Below, piece after piece: positions 53,720 through 64,000 of a DNA stretch of 64,000 nt. The position numbers and the translations under genes are program-made. A model generated the notes under the pieces. That model saw only the letters and a list, made by a program, of their open reading frames with translations. It ran no database searches and was not told the origin of the DNA. The stretch's first letter is position 1, and each line of letters opens with the position of its first letter. The stretch covers positions 7,874,501-7,938,500 of the forward strand of contig JAQPZY010001670.1 in the NCBI GenBank assembly GCA_029931535.1, read 5' to 3'. The DNA is from Margaritifera margaritifera. Its lineage: Eukaryota; Mollusca; Bivalvia; Unionida; Margaritiferidae.

Positions 53720-53929
53720 CCTTTGAAAAAGATATTTTAAGTCTGCTTTTTTTCAACATGCCGGTAGGTTATCATGTCAGTTGCAATTGACGCTGGTACT
53801 GGACAGTACTTAAAATAGAGGTGGTTGCTGGTACTCGTTAAAGAGGCCTGGATGAGCGGATCCTTTGTATGTTGAGCTGCGCGCCCATCATGGTGTATAT
53901 GTACGCGTTCAACACGCCGTCTCTCTGGG

Positions 53930-54640
53930 CTGTTTTTTCCGATTTGCAGCGTTACGCCTTAGCTCGAGTTTTTCGTGTTCCTTCATTATCCGTGGAGAAT
54001 GTAGTACTCCGTCAATGTCATATCGATGACAAGGGCAAACTTGTTTTTGTAAAATCCTCAATGTCTGTCAACGGCAGCCCCGCGTCCTTGATAGATTCCC
54101 TTTCCATTATTTTTATGGCCTCTTCCCACTGCTGGTATCGCGCCTACCATGGGCATATATCTGGTTTGGGACACCCTTGATTGTCACCGACACTTTGATG
54201 ATAAAGAGGTTGTAAAAATGCTCAGTATCGCGTGCGAAATCAGCTGTTTGCGTAGGCTCTTCGAAGAGTATGGCTATCGCTTTCATACTTTTAGCGGGAG
54301 TGTTGAGCTGGATGTTGCACGTGCTGTCGCTCTTCTTCACCACCAGTAAGCATATGGTTTTCATCTATTGTGTTTGGATTGTTGGTCACTACAATGCAGA
54401 TCCGGGCTCGCTTTGCTTCAAGAGCGCGGCAGTGGAAGCGGAATGGGTCGAGTTTGTTGCCGTATTGAGACATCCTTTTGCAAGCTTGCTGTTCCAACAA
54501 CTTAATTGCGTGAATGGCGGTGCTATTGGAATCCATGTGCCCTTTCTTCATAGCTACATCACCTGCATAATAGCAAACCATGGCTGAAGGCGACATTGAG
54601 GTGGAGTGGAACTTCTGGCGGAGGCGGCACACTGCCAGCC
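53930..54640 (-). pseudogene. unrecognised protein in two frames, possible structural gene
   Basis: 54632-54291 reads SAMVCYYAGDVAMKKGHMDS, then IHAIKLLEQQACKRMSQYGN. 54364-54113 reads NIQLNTPAKSMKAIAILFEE, PTQTADFARDTEHFYN, then VSVTIKGVPNQIYAHG. QQWEEAIKIMERESIKDAGL continues in another frame to about 54060. The beta-strand-rich, Asn/Pro-containing middle is compatible with a capsid-like fold, but I cannot name the family. It sits at the head of the minus-strand gene set. Confidence 0.35.
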
Positions 54641-54649
54641 CGGGCGGTT

Positions 54650-55190
54650 AAACCAGATTCTGACGGACAGTAACCAACTTGATTTCACATAAAGCTCAAG
54701 TATTCTTTAACAGGAAACTTCATATGTTAGTGATTCATAGATATAGGATTTCTTTTGGAATGATTATATACGATTGGTGTTGAATTTAACGTCCTCTGTA
54801 ACACTCGGCTAAGACTTTGAACACAAAGGAAAAATTTTCTTATGCTCCAGCAAGCGTTTGAACTTTCCTGCCAGTTTTTAAATTCCCACAAATCATCGTT
54901 CAATTTCCGTTAAAAATAAAACTTTGATTTAAAATGTAAGCGGGGATTTGTATAGTGCCATTTAGTAGTTTTTAGCCACGTGATACAGCCTGCTCTGTAT
55001 AAATTAGGGACAACTGTAATTGCGATGGTAGTGTGGTATAAGGAAGAGCTTGAGTTAAGGCTTCCTATTGAAGTGATATAGTTTAAGCCACACAGCTGGA
55101 TCAAGCACATTTGATCGTACATTACGGAATAGGAGAACGCCGAGTTAGACGGATTTCAAAAGGTTAGGGACTAGGTCCTTCTTCGACAAG
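54650..55190. other. no gene seen
   Basis: AT-rich spacer between the helicase-HNH cluster and the LINE. The 70-residue minus frame at 54910-55122 has no recognisable features. Confidence 0.35.
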
Positions 55191-55199
55191 TAATAGAGA

Positions 55200-58100
55200 A
55201 CCTCGAGGATCGCAAAGACGCGCGGCGACTTTGTATTGCAAGTACGTTCTAAGGTCAGGTCAGGCTATGCCTGCTACCGTACGTAACAGTAGATGGTACT
55301 ACCTCCAACTGTTGACCCAGAGTGGACAGCTACACCTGGCTCCCTCTGGAAAGTCCAGTCTGGTGGATCAAGCGGTCAAGCAGATATGCTCATCCCCTCG
55401 TCTGTGAAGTCAGATGGCAAGAGCTGTGTGGACAGTGCATTGCATTGGCTCAGGTCCAGTAGGACATGATGGCCATCCACTGCATCCAGACATTGTCTTG
55501 CCACAGGATTCTGGATTCAGAAACGCACATAAATTCAACTCACGCGCAAGTCATAACACAATCCACAACCCCCCACCAGTTACCTTCTAGTCCTGCGGCG
55601 ATGGGCGAGCGGCTAAGCAGCAGGTGTGGATAGACCTGGAGCTGTAGCTGCAGACCTGTACAGGCTGCTCAGGGCATAGTGCTGCTTTTCACTGGACCGA
55701 AGCAGCAGTGAAACTTGGCAGCCCCGTGGGCGACTGAGCAGCCTTAATTAGGATCACATTGCTCACCTTCGTAGCATGAGGAAGGGGCTAGAAAAGGTGC
55801 CCTAAATATTGCCTGCTTCACCTTAACCCTGGTCAGCATACCGCGGCTGATGGGCGTCCAACCTTAACGGTCGAAAATCACACAAAGATATAGGAAACGT
55901 AACTCACTATCGGTGCTAAGAATGAGCACACACTAATCATCAGATGGACCAGAATGAAGAGCAGCTCTATTTGGTCATATTCAACATCCAGATAGCGGCC
56001 GTGAGTTAAACTCGCCTAGCTGAGAAAGGACAATTCACTGAAGTAAGAGTCAGGTACACCTGGTCTGAACTGGCCGAAGTAAAGAAGAGCAATGTGAAGC
56101 TGGTGTTGGGTTTGCATCATATTATAGCTAGATAGCAAGCTCAGAAAGCTCCCAAAGGGCGTGAATGACAGACTAATGCAGATGAGACGCCCACTGTCTG
56201 TAAGAAGAAATACAACTATCATCAGCGCCTATGCACCCACCATGACCAACCCATATGAGATCAAGGAGAAACTTTTTGAAGACCTTGAGTCTCATATCGC
56301 AGAAGTGCCGAAGGCACACAAGCTCTTCATCCTTGGTGATTTATAGAGTTGGCACAGATCACCAGACATGGCCAGGCGTCATGGCAAAAATTGCTTTCGC
56401 AAATGCAGCAACAACGTTCTCCTCCTACTGGGGATATTCGCTGAACATGACCTCTTAATCACCATCACTGAGTCTTCCGCCTGCCAAACCGCAACAAGAC
56501 CTCTTTGACGCACCCGCGCTCCAAGCACTGGCATCTCATTGACTAGGTCATCGCTAGGAGAAGAGGCAGGCAGGATATCCGAGTGACTAAGGCCATGAGA
56601 AGTGCAGAATGCTGGACTAACTACAGGCTCATGGTCTTCATGCTCAATATCCGGATTCAGAGTAGCAGACGACCACAAGGCAAAAAAGCGCCTAAAATGA
56701 TCAATTTCTACAAATTGAAACAGGAAAATGCGAAACAGGCGTTTGCTGAAAAACTGTATTGCCAACTAGTTGCAATTCATGCGAACTCTGATAACGTCGA
56801 GAACAATGGGCATTCTTTCGAGACTCTGTGTACTCGGCTGCATTCAAAACCCTTGGTCCCACCACAGGTAAACATCAAGATTGGTTCGATGAGAACGATG
56901 CTGACACACGGAGAGTACTGAACGAAAAACACCGGCTCCAAAACGTCTGTTTACAAATCAGCTCTTCATCAGCTAAAAAGGCAGACTTCAACAAAATCAA
57001 TATGATTGTCCAATGCAAACCCAGAGAGTTACAAGACTAATGGGTGAGAAATAGGATTGATGAGAGTCAGTCCGACGAAAACATCAATGACATGAAGAAC
57101 TTCTATGATGTTTTCAAGACAATATACAGGCCACAGTCATCTGGAACATCTCTAATATTGACTGCTGACGGTACCATACTGCTCACGGACAAAGAAAAGT
57201 TATTACAAAGATGGGCAAAGCACGTCAACAACATCCTCAATCTTCAATCATCTATTAGGGAGGAAACTGTTGATCGACTGTCCCAGGTCGAAATTAACAT
57301 ATCACTTGATAATCTTCCAACGCTGACTGAAACTGAGAAAGCAATTAACCTGCTGCCACATGGCAAAGCACCAGGAGCAGATGTTATAGCAACAGAATTC
57401 CACCTAGCCTGAGGCTCGAAATGGCCCAGAACGTTCCTAACTCTTCCAGGATGCATCCATCGTCCACTTGTACAAGCGCAAAGGCAACATACATTTTTGC
57501 GACAACCATCGGGGCATCTCCTTGCTCTCACTACCCGGCAAAATCATCGCCAGCATTCTGCTGCATCGCCATGATGTACATCACATTTGGTTGCCCAGAG
57601 AAATTCATGGTTATGGTTCTGCAATTCCATAATGACATGCTCTCTCACGTCGTGGACGATGGTGAGTCATCTGAACCATTCCCAGTAACCATTGAGTTAA
57701 GCAAGGCTGTATATTGGCCCCAACCCTCTTCAGTATCATGTTTTCTGCCATGCTTACAGGTGCCTTCTGTGACTTTATCACTGGGATCAACATCAGATAT
57801 CGGAGTCTACGGGCGAAGACGAAGTTACTGGAATTGACTGTTCCTGATCTCATATTTGCTGATGACTGTTCCCTGAATGGCATATAGAGTCTGACATGAA
57901 ACACTGTATGGACCATTTCTCTTCAGCTTGGTCTCAGAATCAGTATCAAGAAGACAGGCGATGCACCAACCTGCATCAGGAAAGCATTACGTAGATATGA
58001 TCATCACAGTGAATGGCCAAACCCTCCAGGCAGGGGAAAAGTTCACCTACCTTGACAGTACTCTGACGCGTGCAGTCCATATCGATGACAAAACCAACGG

Positions 58101-58790
58101 CAGAATTGCCAAAGCAAGCGTGGCCTTAGCATACTACGCACAAATGTGTGGGAATGCAAAGGCATCAGTCTGCAAACAAAACTGAAGGTCTACAAAGCCA
58201 TTACGTTGCCCACCCTGCTGTATGCATGCGAAACCTGGACGGTGTACAGACGCCATGACAAGATGCTGAACCATTTTACATGGGCTGCCTGATGAAACTG
58301 ATAAGAATGACACTTAGGTTCTTACATTGGCAGGCATTCCATGCATCCACACTCTGCTGATGAAATCACAGATGAGATGGGCAGGCCACGTCACTAGGAT
58401 GCTAGACGGACAACTGCCAAAGAAGATCTTCTACGACGAACTGAAGGTGGGAAAGCCATCTTAGTGAAGACAGAAGAAACGCTTCAAAGATTGACTCAAG
58501 TCATCCTTGAAACATGTCAACGTTGATCATGAGTCTTAGGAAGATCTCTCACGGATCGTTGCAGCTGTCGCAGTCTCATCCATACTGACACTACAGACTA
58601 TGAGCTAAGGAGAATTGCAGAGGCAATACAGGAGCGCGAGCAGCGTTAATATCGGAACTGCGGCACGTCCTCTGTTGATCAAGCAACCCCAAGCGGCATC
58701 TCCTGTCCAGTGTGCCACAGACAGTTCAGAGCACAAATTGGCCTGATCAGCCACTTGCGTGCTCACGGAAGCCAAACCATTTTGTGATGT
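55200..58790 (+). mobile_element. LINE with terminal C2H2 finger, decayed
   Basis: A GC-richer 5' region (55200-55925) leads into ORF2 pieces in order: endonuclease (55950-56450), linker (56583-57412), RT (57420-58100), thumb region (58180-58330) and C-terminal zinc finger (58704-58766). It is the same family as the minus-strand copy at 3340-4830. Numerous stops and frameshifts. Confidence 0.85.
55950..58787 (+). pseudogene. LINE ORF2: endonuclease, RT and C2H2 finger
   Basis: Endonuclease: RYTWSELAEVKKSNVKLVL, NDRLMQMRRPLSVRRNTTII, SAYAPTMTNPYEIKEKLFED, KAHKLFILGDL. Linker: FYDVFKTIYRPQSSGTSLIL, LLTDKEKLLQRWAKHVNNIL, TLTETEKAINLLPHGKAPGA. RT catalytic box VPDLIFADDCSLNG (GATGAC at 57861-57866, intact). 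Then FTYLDSTLTRAVHIDDKTNG and KAITLPTLLYACETWTVYRR. The ORF ends with CPVCHRQFRAQIGLISHLRAH, a C2H2 finger, and stops at 58785-58787. More than five frame breaks are visible. Confidence 0.87.
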
Positions 58791-58799
58791 TATGGTCAT

Positions 58800-60285
58800 C
58801 TTGGAACTCGAATGAAGAACAACACTTTCCAAGAATACAGATTTGAACTGAAAGTCACTCTTCTCATTTATTCGTCGCTCTCTATCTAGTAGAAAGAAGT
58901 AGAGCATGTTTCGCCAATTTAAAAATTTTAAATCGAAATTTTAAATTCTATCATTCTTTTACAAGAACATTTCTGGACCACTTCTTTTTTTAAAAAACAA
59001 AAATACCCCAAAGTCTTTGGATCATAGTGGTATTTCAGAGCTGGAAAATTATAGTATTTCTGTGCTGGACCATTAAAAAAATTTTCAAATCAAAATGTAG
59101 AATCCCGTATCTCGATACGAAGATATTCTAAAGAACAATACATGTTTCAAAGAATAAATAGAACATTTCTAAACCACTCATTTTTTTTCTTCTCATTATT
59201 TGAAAGAAAAAAGTCCCTCTACTCCCTAAACCACATTCTAATTTCTTGATTGTGCATTGAGGGGGGGGGGGCGCAAAAGTAGAATGAATTTTTTAAACAT
59301 AAATATTGGCAAAAAGCTATATTGTAATAGATTCAACAGTTTTCAGAGACGTGTTTGAACTATTGAATGAGTTTAGCATAAAGCAACAATCTCAGAAAAA
59401 AGACACCATGTGTTTATGTTTACAAGTTTGGATTAGATAAAAGTGTGGTGAATGCTTGTTGTGTTAGAAAATAACATGCAAGAAAATTATAAAAAATGAT
59501 TTGCCAATTTTACACATAAAAAAGATATCTTGCAACGTTTAAAAAGTTTCAGACTACATTCAATGATACTAACAACTGGATAAGCATTATCAATCGTAAA
59601 TAGCAATATAGTCAAAACAGTACGGTAAGATAAAGGAATGTGATGTGCATACATTTAAAAATTTTAAACGACTAAATTTACAGTACAAAGATCTCGTAAA
59701 TTTTGCAACCTCAGTCTACAAAGAATTAAATAAAGAACAGTAATAAAATTATGGGGAACAAAGTTCGATTTACAGCTGCACATGGTGACTCATTATATGA
59801 AGTAGCTGTTTTCGAATCATCCACAGGAATGACATAATTTGACATCAATTTGAAATCATTCATACGTTGAAAAGGCTTAAATAGAGTCAAATATTTGGCG
59901 AACGGTCACGTTTTAGCTGAAAAATGTTGAAAACCGCTTTAAAGTGAATAAAAACTGCTGAACCGTTTTAATCTCGATAGAGTTTTTCTTTACATTATCG
60001 TCCAGCTGGTTGTAAGAAAGTATCAATTCCTCATTATCATAAGAGATAACAACTTAAATATTGTGCATGAAATAGTCATACTTGCTTTATTTATACAAAA
60101 CCACTAGAAAATATAGGGTTCTTAAACTACGAGAGGGCTGGGGAAATAGTTTATTTTCACAGTTAACACACACGTAAGGAAATATGCTGCCTTGCCAAAG
60201 ATTTCGGTTAGAAAACACTAGATGTCTCAAATAGTTACTAAAGAGAATCTAAAATGTCAGAGTTTACAGCTCAATGTGATAGACT
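58800..60285. other. no gene seen
   Basis: AT-rich DNA without a recognisable exon. If the GPCR C-terminal exon follows its array, it should lie here or further left. Confidence 0.4.
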
Positions 60286-60289
60286 TGTT

Positions 60290-61391
60290 TATTGAAGACA
60301 TGTACCAGGTAACGTGTTTCGCAGCAAACAATAATGGACGTGTTTACTAAAGGTATGAACCATGTTATATGTTTTGCAGCATACAGAGATCGGTTTACTT
60401 TTTGAAGGAATGTACCATGTCATGTATGTTTTTCAACATAAAGTGACATACTTTATTTTTGAAGGAATGTATTGTGTCATGTGTTTTGCAGCACACAGTG
60501 GCAATTTTACTTCTTTAAAACATGTATCATGTCATGTGTTTTTGCAACACACAGTGACAACTATACTTCTGCAAGACATGTACCATGTCATACATTTTTG
60601 CAACACACAGTGACAACTTTACTTCTGTAAGACATATACCATGTCATGTGCCTTTTAGCACGCAGTGACTTACCTATTGAATGAATTTCCCATGCCATGT
60701 GTTTTATACTAACTTATTGAATGTTTAAATCTGGCTTCTGGCAGCTCACAGTAACAGACATTGTTAAAAGCATGCACCATATCATGTATTTTTGCAGCAT
60801 ATTGACGGAATTATGTATTAAAGGAATGCATCATGTAATGTATTTTGAAGCACAGAGTCAAAATACATTCTTTTTAAAGTATATATAATATCACTTGTTT
60901 TGTAACACTCAAAGACGGACTTACTTATTAAAGATCTGTATCATGTCACGCATTATACATGGCAGTAACATGACCGGCATATTTGTTGAACGCTAGAAAC
61001 ATGTCACGGTTTTACAGTACACAGTGACCGATATCATTGTTGAAGAGAATGTACTATATCATCTCATGTTTATCATGTACAACAGATACATTATTTGATG
61101 AGCATGTATCAAGTCAAACATATTACATACAGTGGCTAACAGAGTTTTTACGAAAACGTCTTTTATTTTGCATCGCCCAGTAGCCGACAATCGTACATAT
61201 TTGCTGAAGATTATGTACCATGGCATACTTTCAACACAAAATGACCGACATACCTTTCAAGGACTGCATATCGGATAATGTGTATAACAGCACACCGTGT
61301 CGAATATAACTATTAAAGAGCAACTGTTAGTCACACATATTACAACACATAAAGAACTGAATAATTGAACAACCTGTATCATGTCAAATTG
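60290..61391. repeat. degenerate ~55-bp intronic array
   Basis: About 18 diverged units. The plus-strand consensus is near GTGACTTACTTATTGAAGGA / ATGTACCATGTCATGTGTTT / TGCAGCACACA. On the minus (gene) strand many units carry AATAAGTAAGTCAC-like donor sequences. TTGTTGAAGAGAATGTA at 61037-61053 is identical to the end of the adjacent exon. Frames through it are not genes. Confidence 0.85.
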
Positions 61392-61397
61392 ACTTAC

Positions 61398-61604
61398 TTG
61401 TTGAAGAGAATGTAGACGATGCAGTTGAGGCTGGAGTGGAGGTGGACCAGAAAGGTGATGAACAGATGGATCTCCTCGGAGAAGCTGTTCGTTGTGTCGA
61501 TAGCAGTCACAATGACGTAGGGTGTCCAGCAGCTGAGAAACACCAAGAATACGACAAATAGAGTCCTAGAACTGCGGACGGTATCTCTCCTTGCTTTCCG
61601 CAAC
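61398..61604 (-). CDS. class A GPCR exon: TM6 and TM7
   Basis: 207-bp exon. The acceptor GGCTGAGCAG precedes 61604, and the donor GTAAGT follows 61398. Translation: a basic intracellular end RKARRDTVRSSR, TM6 TLFVVFLVFLSCWTPYVIV (the C-W-T-P turn of rhodopsin-class receptors), an extracellular DTTNSFSEE loop, and TM7 HSSLNCIVYILFNK (N-C-I-V-Y in place of N-P-x-x-Y). It enters with one base and leaves with two of a split codon, and fits the exon at 62261-62702 exactly. Without splicing the frame hits TAA at once, which supports the donor. Confidence 0.9.
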
Positions 61605-62260
61605 CTGCTCAGCCAGACATGAGAAAATTATGCGGGCAATACGATCATAATGTAACATTTCATTAAGTAATAGAAATTATCTTTGATTAACCAATATTAT
61701 TTTCAGATTAATCCCACCTGCCACAAATCGCTGACATATCTTTATCACTGTAAACTTTCAGCAGTTGTAATTTGTATAATTTTTACAGGTTAAAGTTGGG
61801 GGGTTTTTTGTGGAAGTGATTGGAATATATTGAATATCGTTAAAATAAGAAACAGTCCGCAGTGTACAGAATTAAACACTATGTGGCATTTAAAATGAAG
61901 AAACCCAACCTTGTACATGAGAGTAAACGACTAAATTTGTCTTCAGTACAATTTGAATTATTATAAAGTCATGTTACAGGTGAGAACAATTAACATGCAT
62001 GCAAAAAATGTTGTATACTCTACAGAATTATGCTGTCAATGCTTTGTATAAGATTGAACGAGTGAAAATGAAAGAGAAGGACAGATGAGATTGAAAATGC
62101 AATATATGACAATACCAGAATGCCGTCTTTATAATACACACCACCTGAAAAAATATAGGCTTTTTATCAGACTTAACATACATGAAGATTCAAAACTTGC
62201 GCAACTAAGAATTGATTTGCAAATAATGAGAGTATATAGAATATTCAAGATATGTCTCAC
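61605..62260 (-). other. GPCR intron
   Basis: 656 bp between donor GTGAGA (62260-62255) and acceptor CAG (61607-61605). Phase 2. No other feature. Confidence 0.85.
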
Positions 62261-62702
62261 CATAACGGGTCATCCTTATTAAGCTTGTATACACTCAACT
62301 TTCTGACCCAGATACGGCGAAAGATCAGCACGTACATAGTTCCCATGAATACTAGTGGCCCAGCAATCATAACAGTGGACACAAACAAAGAGTAGGAGAA
62401 GCTTGCAGTCCGGTTCAAGGTACACTGATGGGTCTTCTGATCGAAGTAATAACCGCCCCATCCAATAAAGTTTGGGAACTCCAAGAGAGAGGCCACAACC
62501 CAGCAGACGACGCACATGATGGTACAGAAGACATTGCTGTAGATCTTGTTGTAGATGTGGTTGTGGCAGAGAAAGACGTAGCGATTGACTGTCAGCATGG
62601 TCAGGTTAATGAAGGCACAGAAACACGCTGTCGTGCATATTGCTGCGATCATCTGGCATAACCACCACTGATTGTGAAACCAAACCTCTCCTTTAATAAC
62701 TC
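62261..62702 (-). CDS. class A GPCR exon: TM3 to TM5
   Basis: 442-bp exon. The acceptor ATTGTTCCAG ends at 62703, and the donor GTGAGA starts at 62260. It opens with extracellular loop 1 (WFHNQWWLCQM, with the conserved Trp and Cys). TM3 ends in LTMLTVNRYVFLCHN (N-R-Y for D-R-Y). TM4 is VCWVVASLLEFPNFIGWGGY, the second loop carries Cys (THQCTLNRT, a possible N-glycan site), and TM5 is SLFVSTVMIAGPLVFMGTMY. It ends on an intracellular RRIWVRKLSVYKLNKDD. The ICHN/VNRY and FPNFIGWG features recall the melatonin-receptor/moody-like group of invertebrate receptors, but the ligand is unknown. The 5' exons (N-terminus, TM1-2) should lie at higher coordinates, and were not recognised in 62703-64000. 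Confidence 0.9.
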
Positions 62703-64000
62703 CTGGAACAATAATGTATATAATTTGACCTAACACAACATATATTGTGTTTTATTGGCTAGTTTGGTTAAATTAATGCATGATATAATCCGGTATGGAG
62801 CAACTATTTGCCTGATACGAGCACGCATTCCGTGTCAGATACCAACGTGAGTAGTTATGGTGGAAGGTATGTGCATAAATGTGGGACACTATGTGGCTAC
62901 ATTTCCGTGGGATCGATATATTCTGAGGACAAGATCTTTCTTTTTTTTTTTGGGGGGGGGGGCGGGGAGGGGGGAGTGGAATGTACTGCGGGGGAAAGAG
63001 AAATTAAACATAATGGATGGGACACTATGCAAATATGACATTATGTATCACTATGGCGTTCTATGGATGTTTAACAAGGATAGGTCACTATGGGGATGTA
63101 TGGAAAATTTATGTGATGGATGACACTATGGGGATCAATGAAAATTAATAGTATGTGCCACTATGATAGCCTATGGACATTTAACCTGGGGCTAGACCAC
63201 ATGGATATATAGATAAATACAAACCTAATTACAGACAATGACTCACTCTTTAAAGACAAACACTCGTTCTTACAATCAAACACATATCCTTACCATCCAA
63301 CATGCTGATCGATAAGCAAGTTCATTGTCGACATTGTTTCAATGCACTCAATGACTTCCTTACAGATTGTCGTATTGATTAATATTTGCAAAGCGATAAA
63401 CAAGTTCGTTGTGAAATTTGTACCAATGCACTAAGGAACCTCATTAAAAATGCGTTTTGATAAAGGTTTCTATTGCGATGAGAAGGCTGGTTCATTACTT
63501 TTTTCAAATGAACTCGGTGACTTCTCAACATAATACCGTAATAATAATATATATTTGATAACTAAATTAGATATCACCAAACGGATTTATTGTTTGGTGT
63601 GCGGGGGTGTGGGATATTGTCCTTTTTTGTAAAACATTCATCCTCAATTATTTTACGTTTACAATATTTACATTTACGAAATGAAATACAGTTTAAAATA
63701 AAATGTTAAAAAATGTCTCCGCATTGGTGGATAACAAAAATTTTTCGTTTGAAATTTTTAAAAAAAATTTAATTTAAACTGAGGTCATTTTTTATTCACG
63801 AGAAGAAAAATATATATTTGCAAATAAAATGTCAGGTAAACTTTCAGTTTTATTTGCCTCTCGACTGAGCTATTGAGAAATACGACAGCGACATATTGCT
63901 CTATTTTGTGAAAACAAATTCACATGTTGTCAATTCGCCCTATTGTTTCGTGTACTTTTATACTGTAGAGAAGTTATATTTCTTTAAATCAAAATAATAA
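62703..64000. other. GPCR upstream intron or flank; degenerate repeats
   Basis: Contains a T/G homopolymer run at 62940-62977 and a loose repeat of CACTATGGGGATGTATGGA type at 63010-63180. No exon recognised. Confidence 0.4.

Noticed and set aside
60362..60613. 83-residue ORF with repeated MYHVM segments
   Set aside because: It is a translation of the ~55-bp intronic array.
62428..62661. 77-residue plus-strand ORF
   Set aside because: It is antisense to the GPCR TM3-TM5 exon.

Overview
The window is animal genomic DNA, AT-rich and dominated by transposable elements. Two spliced protein genes, both on the minus strand, can be recognised from exon fragments. One is flightless-1: a start-codon exon at 16397-16459 and an LRR exon at 5502-5612, joined in phase. 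The other is a rhodopsin-class G-protein-coupled receptor: exons at 62261-62702 and 61398-61604, also joined in phase. The intron sizes, the GPCR type and the repeat content (DIRS, Gmr1-like Gypsy, Polinton, L1/Tx1-like LINEs, minisatellites) suggest a marine invertebrate. A mollusc is my impression, not something the sequence proves.

Layout. 1-5.5 kb: minisatellite, a small palindromic element and a decayed LINE. 5.5-16.5 kb: flightless-1 with a 10.8 kb first intron, which holds a decayed DIRS-type tyrosine-recombinase retrotransposon (about 6.45-13.08 kb) inserted in a 44-bp tandem array, and a TIR element (15.25-16.06 kb). 17.4-24.05 kb: an almost complete LTR retrotransposon with a 5-bp target duplication. 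Its integrase is encoded before its reverse transcriptase, the Gmr1-type order, and it has a SCAN-like gag. It sits inside a tandem array of about 262 bp. 24.9-29.25 kb: minus-strand L1/Tx1-like LINE with a zinc-knuckle ORF1. 31.4-34.75 kb: minus-strand Polinton/Maverick remnant (protein-primed DNA polymerase B and integrase). 36.2-39.6 kb: second L1/Tx1-like LINE. 39.8-40.6 kb: solo LTR of the 17-24 kb element. 42.3-44.2 kb: two minisatellites, one split by another solo LTR. 44.5-47.8 kb: a second Polinton-like polymerase fragment preceded by a duplicated unknown ORF and an 847-bp foldback element with 90-bp arms. 50.3-54.65 kb: a region that looks GC-richer, with a hAT-like scrap, a superfamily 1 helicase fused to an HNH nuclease, and convergent reading frames including a probable integrase. 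55.2-58.8 kb: plus-strand LINE ending in a C2H2 finger, the same family as the copy at 3.3-4.8 kb. 60.3-62.7 kb: GPCR exons and an intronic array whose unit shares sequence with the exon end.

Almost every mobile element is broken by stops or frameshifts. The Gmr1-like element is the youngest, with near-identical LTRs and only two visible frame breaks. The best candidate for something little described is the helicase-HNH/integrase cluster at 51.0-54.65 kb. The Gmr1-type gene order and the splice-site-carrying GPCR array are the next most informative.
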